From MnTg04 sp964568075 (lineage in GTDB: Bacteria > Pseudomonadota > Gammaproteobacteria > Steroidobacterales > MnTg04), in NCBI GenBank assembly GCA_964568075.1, contig CAZMOM010000005.1, positions 1-64,000 of the forward strand: 64,000 nucleotides of DNA, in the 5' to 3' direction. Numbering within the stretch: position 1 is the stretch's first letter; each line of letters opens with the position of its first letter. Both the position numbers and the translations under genes were made by a program. A model generated the notes under the pieces. It was not told the DNA's origin, did not search any database, and worked only from the letters and a program-made list of their open reading frames with translations. Shown here piece after piece: positions 1 through 7,572 of this stretch.

Positions 1-1030
1 ACAGTATCGCTTCCTGGAACAACTGCAGGAGCATCTCGTTGAGTCGACTCAATTGCATGACCATCCGGTAGTAGCGCTGCATAAATTGCTCGACGGCCAG
101 GATCTGTGGCCCATCGCTGTAGCCGAACTGCCGGGCGAGTTGAACCTGGTGATCGAACAACAGCCGGTCTTCGCGGCGACCGGTCAAAACGTGCAGGGCG
201 AATCTCACTCTCCACAGGTACGCCTGACCGGCTCTGAGCTGCCGGTGTTCGCTGGCTGTCAGGAACCCCAGAGTAACCAGCTGGTGCAGATCTTCGACCA
301 TGAAATGTCTTTTTGCGACCCAGCCGACCATCTGAATATCCCGCAGTCCGCCGGGTCCACTTTTGACATTGGGCTCCAGGTTGTACGCGGTGTCGTAAAA
401 GCGGTGATGTCGCGCTTCCTGCTCGGCCAGTTTTGCCGCAAAAAAATCCTTGGACGGCCAGACACCGGCAGGCCCCGTCGCTCTTCGCATTTCCTCGAAC
501 AACCCTTTGCGGCCGTAAAGCAGGCGCGATTCCATCAACGCTGTCGCGACGGTAATGTCCTCCCGCGCTACGTCGACGCACTGGTCGATCGTGCGAACGC
601 TGTGGCCGGGTTCCAGGCCGATGTCCCACAAGAACGCCAGAAAATTCTGCAGGGCGCCAGCGGCGCTGTCCGGATCGGTCGGGGAAAGAATCAGCAAATC
701 GATATCGGATGCGGGGTGTAATTCACCGCGGCCATAGCCGCCAACTGCAACCAGCGCGAATTGGCTGCCCTGGTCGACAAGATGCTGGTTCCATGCCGAG
801 ATAACCAATGTGTCCACCAGCTTTGCGCGATCATTGACCAGTGTGGTCACTCGCTCGCCGTCAGCAAACCGCCGGGCCAGTTCACGGCTCCCGTCCCGCA
901 GCGCGTTGCGGGAGCTTTCCCCGTGGGTTTTGCTGGCCGCCAGGCGGGAGGACAGACCGGACAGGAACGGCCATTCGCGCCCGGTTTTTTCGCGACCGGG
1001 AGCGCCAACACTTTCAGTCGAAGGGCTCAC
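1..1030 (-). CDS. glnD: Bifunctional uridylyltransferase/uridylyl-removing enzyme GlnD (5' part, runs off the window)
   Basis: GlnD uridylylates and de-uridylylates the PII nitrogen-signalling proteins in response to glutamine. Only the first 343 codons are present; the family is usually near 890 residues, so the HD and ACT domains lie to the left of the window. The nucleotidyltransferase signature GGYGRGELHPASDIDLLIL is at residues 97-115, with the conserved Gly-Gly and Asp-x-Asp. The conserved NLEPNVKSGPGGLRDIQ stretch follows. The GTG start overlaps the map stop codon (GTGA, 4 bp), implying coupled translation. The map-glnD order is common in Gammaproteobacteria. The reading frame was translated by hand from the reverse complement and has no internal stop. 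Confidence 0.93.
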   Translation of the reverse strand, partial: MSPSTESVGAPGREKTGREWPFLSGLSSRLAASKTHGESSRNALRDGSRELARRFADGERVTTLVNDRAKLVDTLVISAWNQHLVDQGSQFALVAVGGYGRGELHPASDIDLLILSPTDPDSAAGALQNFLAFLWDIGLEPGHSVRTIDQCVDVAREDITVATALMESRLLYGRKGLFEEMRRATGPAGVWPSKDFFAAKLAEQEARHHRFYDTAYNLEPNVKSGPGGLRDIQMVGWVAKRHFMVEDLHQLVTLGFLTASEHRQLRAGQAYLWRVRFALHVLTGRREDRLLFDHQVQLARQFGYSDGPQILAVEQFMQRYYRMVMQLSRLNEMLLQLFQEAIL

Positions 1031-1797
1031 CGGCTGCTGCCGTCACTATCCCGAGTCATGATTTCATAACCATCCGCGGTGACCAGCACAGTGTGCTCCC
1101 ATTGCGCGGACAAAGAGTGGTCCTTGGTAACGACGGTCCAGCCGTCGGGCAGAAGTTTGACCTGCCGATTGCCGGCGTTGACCATCGGTTCAACGGTAAT
1201 GGTCATGCCCTCGCACAATTCCAGCCCGGTGCCGGGTTTCCCGTAGTGCAATACCTGCGGGTCCTCGTGAAATTCCCGGCCGATACCATGGCCGCAGTAT
1301 TCTCTCACCACGGAGCAGCCATTTTTTTCGACATGCTGCTGGATAATGTATCCGATATCGCCCAGCTGCACGCCGGGGCGGATCTGCTCGATGCCCAGAT
1401 ACATCGCGTCGTGAGCGACCCGGCTAACTCGCTGACCCAGAACGCCAACCCGGCCGACCATAAACATCCGACTGGTATCGCCATGGAATCCGTCTTTGAT
1501 CACGGTGACGTCGATATTGGTGATGTCGCCTTTTTTTAGTATTTTCTCACCCGGAATTCCGTGGCAGACCACATGGTTGACTGAGGTGCAGACTGATTTC
1601 GGGAAGCCGCGGTAGTTGAGCGGCGCTGGCGTCGCTTTTTGCTGGTCGACGATATACTCGTGGCACAGTCGGTCGAGCTCGCCGGTGGTAACGCCGGGCA
1701 CGACGTGCTCTCCAATCATGTCCAATACAGCGGATGCAAGCCGTCCTGCCACCCGCATTTTTTCCTGCTCGGCGGGCGATTTTATGATTACCGTCAT
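1027..1797 (-). CDS. map: Type I methionine aminopeptidase
   Basis: Cytosolic metalloenzyme that removes the initiator methionine from nascent proteins. 256 residues, the normal length. The metal ligands are visible in context: Asp in NIDVTVIKDGFHGDT, His in GHGIGREFHEDP, Glu in TVEPMVN and Glu in EHTVLVT. The start is placed at the ATG giving MTVIIKSPAEQEKMR, which matches the family N-terminus; the open frame extends 57 codons further upstream without homologous sequence. It is divergent from rpsB and followed by glnD with a 4-bp overlap. The ribosome-binding site is weak. Confidence 0.95.
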   Translation of the reverse strand: MTVIIKSPAEQEKMRVAGRLASAVLDMIGEHVVPGVTTGELDRLCHEYIVDQQKATPAPLNYRGFPKSVCTSVNHVVCHGIPGEKILKKGDITNIDVTVIKDGFHGDTSRMFMVGRVGVLGQRVSRVAHDAMYLGIEQIRPGVQLGDIGYIIQQHVEKNGCSVVREYCGHGIGREFHEDPQVLHYGKPGTGLELCEGMTITVEPMVNAGNRQVKLLPDGWTVVTKDHSLSAQWEHTVLVTADGYEIMTRDSDGSSR

Positions 1798-1893
1798 GAT
1801 CTTTCGAGGGACTCCGTGAAAGGCCGGTTGCGGGTTCTTTTCGCCAACTGGTCTTATTATGTTGATCGGCCTTAAATTACTGCGCTGACAGGA

Positions 1894-1922
1894 TTGTTGC
1901 AGCAGGCAGTTTATGGTATAAA
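1894..1922 (+). promoter_or_regulatory. Probable sigma-70 promoter of rpsB-tsf with extended -10
   Basis: TTGTTG (1894-1899) and TATAAA (1917-1922) are separated by exactly 17 bp. The -10 is preceded by TGG, giving an extended -10 (TGGTATAAA), a form typical of rpsB promoters in Gammaproteobacteria. Transcription would begin near 1929, giving a leader of about 268 nt before the rpsB ATG. No better promoter was seen between this point and rpsB. Inferred from sequence only. Confidence 0.65.
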
Positions 1923-1948
1923 GCGCGCGCTTTTTTAGCAAATACTGA

Positions 1949-2108
1949 GGAAGCTCTGGTCTGTTCATGAGCGCAGTAGATTGTGATCTAAAATGTTCAG
2001 GTTCAAGGCGCGAAGCGCACGTAATAGCTGGCTATTGCGAAGATTTGCAACACCGAAGCTGGATATTTTGGCCGCAAGATACGAGAGCATGAACAGAGCA
2101 GAGCTTCC
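1949..2108 (-). repeat. 160-bp palindromic repeat element, copy 1 (in the rpsB leader)
   Basis: Bounded by 21-bp terminal inverted repeats (1949-1969 and 2088-2108) with one mismatch. The interior is also partly self-complementary, so its RNA could fold into one long imperfect hairpin. A second copy of the same length, about 90% identical by eye and in inverted orientation, lies at 29406-29565 inside truD. The central 50 bp or so are identical in both copies. It has no coding capacity, so it looks like a non-autonomous MITE-like or REP-like element. It lies between the rpsB promoter and start codon and would be transcribed as part of the leader. Strand is assigned relative to copy 2, called plus. 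Confidence 0.85.
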
Positions 2109-2196
2109 CTAATCCACACATGTATCGACACGTGCGCCTGGGTGCCCGAATGGGTTGTCGCATGGGATACATGGAGGCCTAACCCGAGGAGACAAC
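2109..2196 (+). promoter_or_regulatory. Remaining rpsB 5' leader, possible S2 autoregulatory region
   Basis: This 88-nt stretch between the palindromic element and the rpsB ATG contains a possible stem (GGGTT near 2153 with AACCC near 2181) and a strong ribosome-binding site, GAGGAG, eight bases before the ATG. In other Gammaproteobacteria the rpsB leader binds S2 for feedback control. I infer the same role here from position only; the conserved fold was not verified. Confidence 0.3.
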
Positions 2197-3594
2197 ATGG
2201 CTAACGTATCCATGCGCCAGATGCTGGAAGCAGGCGTGCATTTCGGTCATCAGACCCGCTTCTGGAACCCAAAAATGGCTCCCTTTATTTTTGGGGAACG
2301 CAACAAAATTCACATAATCAACCTCGAACGCACTTTGCCCCTGTTTCAAGAGGCTGCCAAGTTCGTTAAAAATACGGTTGCTAATCGCGGTACGGTGCTG
2401 TTTGTCGGCACCAAGCGGTCTGCGCGTGAAGCGATAAAGACGGAAGCGGAACGCTGCGGTATGCCGCATGTCAATCATCGCTGGCTGGGCGGTATGCTGA
2501 CCAATTTCAAAACCATCAAGGCGTCAATCCGGCGACTCGAAGAACTCGAGGCGATGGAGGAAAGCGGTGTCTTTGAGGGGCTGACCAAGAAAGAGGTGAT
2601 CGGATTGCGGCGGGAGATGGACAAACTGTTCCGCAGCTTGGGTGGCATCAAGAAAATGAACGGCTTGCCCGATGCTATGTTCGTCGTCGACGTTGGTCAC
2701 GAAAACATTGCGGTTCGGGAAGCGGTCAAGCTGGGTATCCCGGTGATCGCAATCGTGGATACCAACTGTTCCCCGGATGGCGTGGATTACGTAATCCCGG
2801 GCAATGATGACGCGATGCGAGCGATCCAGTTGTACGCTAATGGTGTGTCCGAAGCGGTATTGGACGGTAAGGCGTCGATGCCGGAAATCAACCTGGGCGA
2901 CGACGAATTTGTCGAACTTGATAAAGAAGGCAAGCCACGCAAGAGAACTGCGGCAAAAAGACAGGCCCGCAAGAAAGCGGCAAAAATAGTCGCGATAAAG
3001 ATCGACGATAAGCCCAAAGTCGCGGGGGGTGCGGCTGCGGCGAAGATCGCCGGGACAGCATCCGCCGAAAGTGAGAAAACTCCGCTGGAGGCCGTGGTTC
3101 AGGACATGCGTGCCAAAAGCCAGGTTGCCGGGACGGATGCCGTGGAGCAGAAAGTCGAGCAGAAAGTCGAGCAGAAAGTCGAGCAGAAGGTCGAGCAGAA
3201 GGTCGAGCAGGAGGCCGAGCAGGAGGCCGGAGCAACCGAGGAATCAGCGAAGGAAGAACCTGCGCCCGGAGAATCGATAAAAGACAAGCCGGTTCAGGAG
3301 AAACCCGTAGAAGAAATGGCCGAATCCAAGCCGGCGGCCGAAAAAGCGACTGCGAAGAAGCCCGCGATCAAAAAAGTTATGGCAAAAAAGGCCCCGGCAA
3401 AGAAGGCTGCGGCAACAAAGACCCCGGCGAAGAAAGCTGCGACAACAAAGACCCCGGTGAAGAAAGCTGCGGCGAAAAAGGCTCCCGCGAAGAAAGCTGC
3501 AAGCAATAAGACCGCTGCCAAAAAAACCGTGAGCAAGAAAACTGCTGCCAGCAAGAAAAAACCGGCGGCCGGGGAGGGCGCCGACAAATCCTGA
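2197..3594 (+). CDS. rpsB: Small ribosomal subunit protein S2 with a long repetitive lysine/alanine-rich C-terminal extension
   Basis: S2 is essential for 30S assembly, bridging head and body near S1. The start is MANVSMRQMLEAGVHFGH, preceded by GAGGAG. Residues 1 to about 240 are an ordinary S2 (RFWNPKMAPFIFGERNKIHI and HRWLGGMLTNFKTI segments). The whole product is 465 residues, about twice the usual 230-250. The extra part has a basic linker (about 245-275), an acidic/Gln-rich block with seven 4-residue repeats, five EQKV and two EQEA (317-344), a Glu/Pro/Lys-rich stretch, and a histone H1-like tail of KKA/KKAP motifs (about 384-465). The extension is in frame and the stop is followed by a terminator-like hairpin, so it looks genuine. 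The tail's function is unknown. Confidence 0.95.
   Translation: MANVSMRQMLEAGVHFGHQTRFWNPKMAPFIFGERNKIHIINLERTLPLFQEAAKFVKNTVANRGTVLFVGTKRSAREAIKTEAERCGMPHVNHRWLGGMLTNFKTIKASIRRLEELEAMEESGVFEGLTKKEVIGLRREMDKLFRSLGGIKKMNGLPDAMFVVDVGHENIAVREAVKLGIPVIAIVDTNCSPDGVDYVIPGNDDAMRAIQLYANGVSEAVLDGKASMPEINLGDDEFVELDKEGKPRKRTAAKRQARKKAAKIVAIKIDDKPKVAGGAAAAKIAGTASAESEKTPLEAVVQDMRAKSQVAGTDAVEQKVEQKVEQKVEQKVEQKVEQEAEQEAGATEESAKEEPAPGESIKDKPVQEKPVEEMAESKPAAEKATAKKPAIKKVMAKKAPAKKAAATKTPAKKAATTKTPVKKAAAKKAPAKKAASNKTAAKKTVSKKTAASKKKPAAGEGADKS
3145..3228 (+). repeat. In-frame 12-bp tandem repeat in the rpsB tail
   Basis: Seven consecutive 12-bp units: five of the type GAGCAGAARGTC (Glu-Gln-Lys-Val) and two GAGCAGGAGGCC (Glu-Gln-Glu-Ala). 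The first three units are identical, the fourth and fifth carry the same third-position change, and the last two are identical. This suggests stepwise duplication by slippage. The length may vary between strains and may be miscounted in a short-read assembly. Confidence 0.95.
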
Positions 3595-3637
3595 CAGGTG
3601 GGTTTCGGGTAGCGGTAGAGTTGAACAGGATCTGTAA

Positions 3638-3670
3638 CGCGGGCTGCTGTTGTGCAGCCCGCGCTTTTTT
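3638..3670 (+). terminator. Intrinsic terminator/attenuator between rpsB and tsf
   Basis: A perfect 10-bp GC-rich stem (CGCGGGCTGC / GCAGCCCGCG) with a 6-nt loop is followed by C and six T. It lies between the rpsB stop and the tsf ribosome-binding site. This is the usual place of an attenuator that lowers tsf transcription relative to rpsB in this operon. Confidence 0.85.
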
Positions 3671-3687
3671 CAATGAGGTAAACGGTA

Positions 3688-4566
3688 ATGACTGTTACTG
3701 CTGCGCAGGTTAAGGAATTACGCGAACGTACCGGCGCGGGCATGATGGAGTGCAAAAAGGCGTTGGTCGAAACGGGCGGGGATATTGAAGCTGCGGTCGA
3801 GGCGATGCGCAAAAGCGGGCTCGCCAGGGCTGATAAGAAAGCGGGCCGGATCGCTGCGGAAGGAGCGATCGTCGTGCGTTATTCCGCGGATAAAAAACTG
3901 GCCGTTATTCTCGAAGTGAATTGCGAAACTGATTTCGTTGCCGGTAGGGACGATTTTCGCAATTTCGCCAACGCCGTGGCCACCGCGGTCCTGGCCGATC
4001 GGCCCGATAACATGGAGTCGATGCAAGCTCTCGCGATTGATGGACAAAGCGTAGAGGAGGTCCGTCGCAGCCTGGTTGTCAGGATCGGCGAAAATATCCA
4101 GTTGCGCAGGTTCGAGTTAATTGAATCAGCCGGCGTTCTGACATCCTACCTGCACGGCAACCGCATCGGCGTCGTTGTCAGTGCCGAGGGTGGTGATACG
4201 GATCTTGCGCGGGATGTCGCGATGCACGTGGCCGCGCTCAATCCCCTGTGCGTGACCGAGGATGATGTCTCCGAGGAAAAGCTGACCAAGGAACGCGAAA
4301 TCCTGGTCGAGCAGGCGAAAACCGAGGGCAAGCCTGACGAGATCGTCGAGCGTATGGTGGAGGGGCGGATGAGGAAATTTCTGGCTGAAATTACCCTGAC
4401 CGGCCAGCCCTTCGTCAAGGATCCGGAGCTGACGGTCGGCGCGCTGCTGGCGCAGAACAAGGCCCGAATTGTCCGCTTCGTCCGCTTTGAGGTGGGCGAG
4501 GGCATTGAAAAGCCCGTCGAGAACTTCGCCGCCGAAGTGATGGCACAGATCAAAGACGACGACTAA
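3688..4566 (+). CDS. tsf: Translation elongation factor Ts
   Basis: EF-Ts is the cytosolic GDP/GTP exchange factor for EF-Tu. 292 residues, close to the usual 283-295. The N-terminal UBA-like domain (MTVTAAQVKELRERTGAGMM) and the conserved core motif CETDFVAGRDDF, which contacts EF-Tu, are present. A GAGGT ribosome-binding site lies about 8 bases before the ATG. It follows rpsB across the attenuator hairpin and is itself followed by an intrinsic terminator. Confidence 0.97.
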   Translation: MTVTAAQVKELRERTGAGMMECKKALVETGGDIEAAVEAMRKSGLARADKKAGRIAAEGAIVVRYSADKKLAVILEVNCETDFVAGRDDFRNFANAVATAVLADRPDNMESMQALAIDGQSVEEVRRSLVVRIGENIQLRRFELIESAGVLTSYLHGNRIGVVVSAEGGDTDLARDVAMHVAALNPLCVTEDDVSEEKLTKEREILVEQAKTEGKPDEIVERMVEGRMRKFLAEITLTGQPFVKDPELTVGALLAQNKARIVRFVRFEVGEGIEKPVENFAAEVMAQIKDDD

Positions 4567-4596
4567 GCCAGCAGCCCTAAAATCAGGTAATATCGG

Positions 4597-4622
4597 GAAC
4601 CCCGCGAGAGCGGGGTTCTTTG
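4597..4622 (+). terminator. Intrinsic terminator after tsf
   Basis: GAACCCCG / CGGGGTTC forms an 8-bp stem with a 6-nt loop, followed by a short T-rich run (TTCTTTGT). It closes the rpsB-tsf unit 31 bases after the tsf stop and lies just before pyrH. Confidence 0.75.
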
Positions 4623-4653
4623 TATCCATAAAATGTTGAAAAAAAGAGGCTTT

Positions 4654-5409
4654 ATGGGAGATTCCGCACCGGTTTACAGGCGAATTCTGCTAAAACTCAG
4701 CGGCGAGGCCCTGATGGGCGACCTTGAGTATGGTGTCGATCCGGTGGTCATTCGCCGCATCGCAGCAGAGATTGGCGAAGTCACGAAACTGGATATTCAG
4801 ATCGGCGTTGTCATCGGCGGGGGCAATATTTTTCGCGGCGCCGGCCTGGCGCGAGCAGGCATGGATCGGGTGACCGGGGACCAGATGGGGATGCTGGGGA
4901 CGGTGATCAACAGTCTTGCCCTCCAGGATGCCCTGGAGGGCGTCGGCTGTTTTGCGCGGGTAATGTCTGCATTACAAATCAACGAAGTCTGCGAGGATTA
5001 CATCCGACGCAGGGCGATCCGCCACCTCGAAAAAGGGCGGGTCACGATATTCGCTGCCGGTACCGGTAATCCTTTCTTCACCACCGATACCGCTGCCAGT
5101 TTGCGTGCCATCGAAATCGGCGCGGATTTATTGCTCAAGGCGACAAAAGTAGACGGTGTTTATTCGTCGGACCCGATCAAGGATCCGGCCGCCAGGCGCT
5201 ACACACAATTAAGTTATGACCAGGTGCTGCATGACAAGCTTCAGGTTATGGACGCGACCGCAATCGTCATGTGCAGAGACAACAATTTGCCGCTGCGGGT
5301 ATTCAATCTGACGACGGAGGGCAACTTGCTGCGGATACTGAAAGGTGAGCCGTTGGGCACCATGGTTTACAACGGCCTGGAGCAGATGCAGGAGGCGGTC
5401 AATGATTAA
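4654..5409 (+). CDS. pyrH: UMP kinase
   Basis: Hexameric bacterial UMP kinase of the amino-acid-kinase fold, making UDP for nucleic acid and cell-wall precursors. The phosphate-binding LLKLSGEALMG is near the N-terminus, and GGGNIFRG and TDTAASLRA are conserved. The start is taken as the ATG of MGDSAPVYRRILLKLSG because AGAGG lies 5 bases upstream. An ATG at 4633 sits directly after the terminator and has no ribosome-binding site. 251 residues. The last 8 bases overlap frr. Confidence 0.95.
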   Translation: MGDSAPVYRRILLKLSGEALMGDLEYGVDPVVIRRIAAEIGEVTKLDIQIGVVIGGGNIFRGAGLARAGMDRVTGDQMGMLGTVINSLALQDALEGVGCFARVMSALQINEVCEDYIRRRAIRHLEKGRVTIFAAGTGNPFFTTDTAASLRAIEIGADLLLKATKVDGVYSSDPIKDPAARRYTQLSYDQVLHDKLQVMDATAIVMCRDNNLPLRVFNLTTEGNLLRILKGEPLGTMVYNGLEQMQEAVND

Positions 5410-5959
5410 AGACATCGAAAAAAGCGCATCGACGCGCATGGATAAAAGTATCGACGCTTTTATTCAGGAGCTGAAAAAACTCAGGACCGGGCGGGCCCAT
5501 ACCAGTCTGTTAGAGCACATAACCGTAGAGTACTACGGCGCGCAGGTCCCGCTGAATCAGGTCGCCAATATTACCGTCGAAGATTCACGAACCCTGATGG
5601 TGACACCCTGGGAAAAACCGATGATCCAGGTTGTGGAAAAGGCGATCATGACTTCCGACCTGGGACTGAACCCGGCAACTGCGGGAACGGTTATTCGGGT
5701 TCCGTTACCCGCGTTAACCGAGGAAAGAAGAAAGGACATGATTCGAATTGTCCGGCATGAGGCGGAGAACGCAAGGGTAGCGGTACGTAATATTCGCCGC
5801 GACGCCCTGCATGATGTCAAGGAACTGCTAAAAGAAAAGATGATCACCGAAGATGAAGATCACCACGCGCACGATGAAGTGCAGAAGCTGACCGATGATC
5901 ATGTCGCCAGAATCGACAAAATTCTGGCTGATAAAGAATCTGAAATGCTGGAGGTGTAG
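5402..5959 (+). CDS. frr: Ribosome recycling factor
   Basis: Splits post-termination ribosomes together with EF-G. 185 residues, the standard length. The N-terminus MIKDIEKSASTRMDKSI and the conserved LRTGRAHTSLLEHI and PLPALTEERRKDM segments match the family. The ATG lies inside the last codons of pyrH (8-bp overlap), so translation is probably coupled to pyrH. Confidence 0.97.
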   Translation: MIKDIEKSASTRMDKSIDAFIQELKKLRTGRAHTSLLEHITVEYYGAQVPLNQVANITVEDSRTLMVTPWEKPMIQVVEKAIMTSDLGLNPATAGTVIRVPLPALTEERRKDMIRIVRHEAENARVAVRNIRRDALHDVKELLKEKMITEDEDHHAHDEVQKLTDDHVARIDKILADKESEMLEV

Positions 5960-6017
5960 GAGTATCGAGTTCCCGGGCTTTATTTCCTGCCCGGTTGCGG
6001 TATCTCAGCTCAGCACA

Positions 6018-6782
6018 ATGGCGGATCAAGCGGAAAAACCTGACCAGCAACATAAGCCGAGGTCTGCGTGCCATGTCGCTGTCATCATGGATGGCAATGG
6101 GCGCTGGGCGAAACAAAAAAAGTTGCCGAGGCATGCCGGCCACACGGCAGGTGTCACCGCGGCCCGAAGAGCCGTTGAGGCTTGCGCCAAGCTGGGGGTG
6201 ACGACGCTGACTCTTTTCGCTTTCAGCAGCGAAAACTGGAATCGTCCGCTCGGAGAAGTGCGCAAGTTGATGACTTTGTTTGTGGAGTCGCTTAACAAAC
6301 AAGTACCGGAATTGAACAAGCAGGGCGTCAGGCTGAGGATTATCGGCGATCGCAAACTGCTGCCCGACGAGTTGGTGGGAAAAATCGAGGAATCCGAAAA
6401 ACTGACCCGGCACAATTCGCGTCTCAACCTGGTGATCGCGGTGGCGTATGGCGGACGTTGGGATATCGTTCACGCCTGCAGGGGACTGGCGAGCCGGGTC
6501 GCCAGCGGAGAACTGACGCCCGAGGATATCGGGGAAGAGGAGCTGGCCGAACAATTACAGTTAGCCGGCATTGGAGATCCTGATTTGTTTATTCGCACGG
6601 GCGGAGAATCGCGGATCAGCAACTTTTTACTGTGGAACCTGGCTTATGCGGAGCTGTATTTCACCGATGTGCTGTGGCCTGATTTCGATCAGGGGGAACT
6701 TGAGCGGGCGCTGGATAGTTATCGGGGCAGGGAGAGACGTTTTGGCAAAACGGCCGAACAGTTGAGTGAAGGGCATGCTTAA
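6018..6782 (+). CDS. uppS: Undecaprenyl diphosphate synthase (cis-prenyltransferase)
   Basis: Makes the C55 lipid carrier used for peptidoglycan and O-antigen synthesis. The catalytic Asp is residue 25 in VAVIMDGNGRWA; FAFSSENWNRP and DLFIRTGGESRISNFLLWN are diagnostic. 254 residues. The ATG start gives an N-terminus of family length but its ribosome-binding site is weak. The 3' end overlaps cdsA by 8 bp. It lies in the frr-uppS-cdsA-dxr-rseP-bamA order seen across Gammaproteobacteria. Confidence 0.96.
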   Translation: MADQAEKPDQQHKPRSACHVAVIMDGNGRWAKQKKLPRHAGHTAGVTAARRAVEACAKLGVTTLTLFAFSSENWNRPLGEVRKLMTLFVESLNKQVPELNKQGVRLRIIGDRKLLPDELVGKIEESEKLTRHNSRLNLVIAVAYGGRWDIVHACRGLASRVASGELTPEDIGEEELAEQLQLAGIGDPDLFIRTGGESRISNFLLWNLAYAELYFTDVLWPDFDQGELERALDSYRGRERRFGKTAEQLSEGHA

Positions 6783-7572
6783 GCACAGGGTGATTACGGC
6801 TTTGTCTTTACTGGCAGCGCTGGCGATTGTGGTGTTGGTGTTGCCCCCGATCGCAACACTGCTTGTACTGACCGGCGTCATCAGTCTGGGTATCTGGGAG
6901 TGGAGCCAGTTTCTCGGGGCGGGTTCTGTGTTGTGGCGCTTGTTGTACGTTGTCGGCGTATTGGTACTGATGTTTGCCGCCTGGCTTTTTAGTTATCAGC
7001 CTGACTCGTTGCAACTGTTATTACAGATTACGCTGGCCTGGTGGGGGGTGGCTTTTGTCTGGGTCATGCGCTTTCCGACTCCGCTCCCGCGTCTGGCCGC
7101 CATCATCACGGGTGTGATGGTCCTGGTACCGCCATGGTTGTCCCTGAGCCGATTGCTGGTCGAAGAGGGTGGGCTGATTTGGGTTGGCTTTATCCTGATT
7201 CTGATCTGGGCCACTGATGTCGGGGCATTTTGTGCCGGCAAAATGTGGGGCCGAATCAAGCTGATCCCGAAAGTCAGCCCCGGAAAGACCTGGGAAGGCG
7301 TCTTTGGTGGCATGCTGCTGGCGCTGGTGGTGGCGTTCGCCGGGGCCGAATTGTTGCAGCAGCCCCGACTGCCATTTGTTTTTTTGTGTCTGGCGGTGGC
7401 GGCAGTTTCGATCGTTGGTGATCTGACCGTCAGTATGTTCAAGAGGCACTGGAATCTGAAAGACAGCGGGCGATTGCTCCCGGGACACGGCGGCGTACTC
7501 GACCGGATCGACAGCATTTGTTCCGCCGTCCCGGTATTTGTGCTCGGAATAGGCTGGCAGGGCGTTATCTGA
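6775..7572 (+). CDS. cdsA: Phosphatidate cytidylyltransferase (CDP-diglyceride synthase)
   Basis: Integral membrane enzyme that converts phosphatidic acid and CTP to CDP-diacylglycerol for all phospholipids. 265 residues with about seven or eight hydrophobic segments. The C-terminal signature (SIVGDLTVSMFKRHWNLKDS, then LLPGHGGVLDRIDS) is complete. The ATG start MLKHRVITAL matches the family; an in-frame GTG lies three codons earlier. It overlaps uppS by 8 bp, and its TGA shares one base with the dxr ATG. Confidence 0.95.
   Translation: MLKHRVITALSLLAALAIVVLVLPPIATLLVLTGVISLGIWEWSQFLGAGSVLWRLLYVVGVLVLMFAAWLFSYQPDSLQLLLQITLAWWGVAFVWVMRFPTPLPRLAAIITGVMVLVPPWLSLSRLLVEEGGLIWVGFILILIWATDVGAFCAGKMWGRIKLIPKVSPGKTWEGVFGGMLLALVVAFAGAELLQQPRLPFVFLCLAVAAVSIVGDLTVSMFKRHWNLKDSGRLLPGHGGVLDRIDSICSAVPVFVLGIGWQGVI

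Noticed and set aside
53..1539. Several long plus-strand open frames
   Set aside because: They are antisense to glnD and map, which have clear motifs on the minus strand.
3145..3228. Possible CRISPR-like array
   Set aside because: The units are contiguous 12-bp coding repeats with no spacers.
2888..3812. Alternative-frame proteins with Ser/Arg, Pro/Arg or Ala/Phe repeats
   Set aside because: They are produced by the 12-bp and lysine-rich repeats of the rpsB tail read in other frames or on the other strand.
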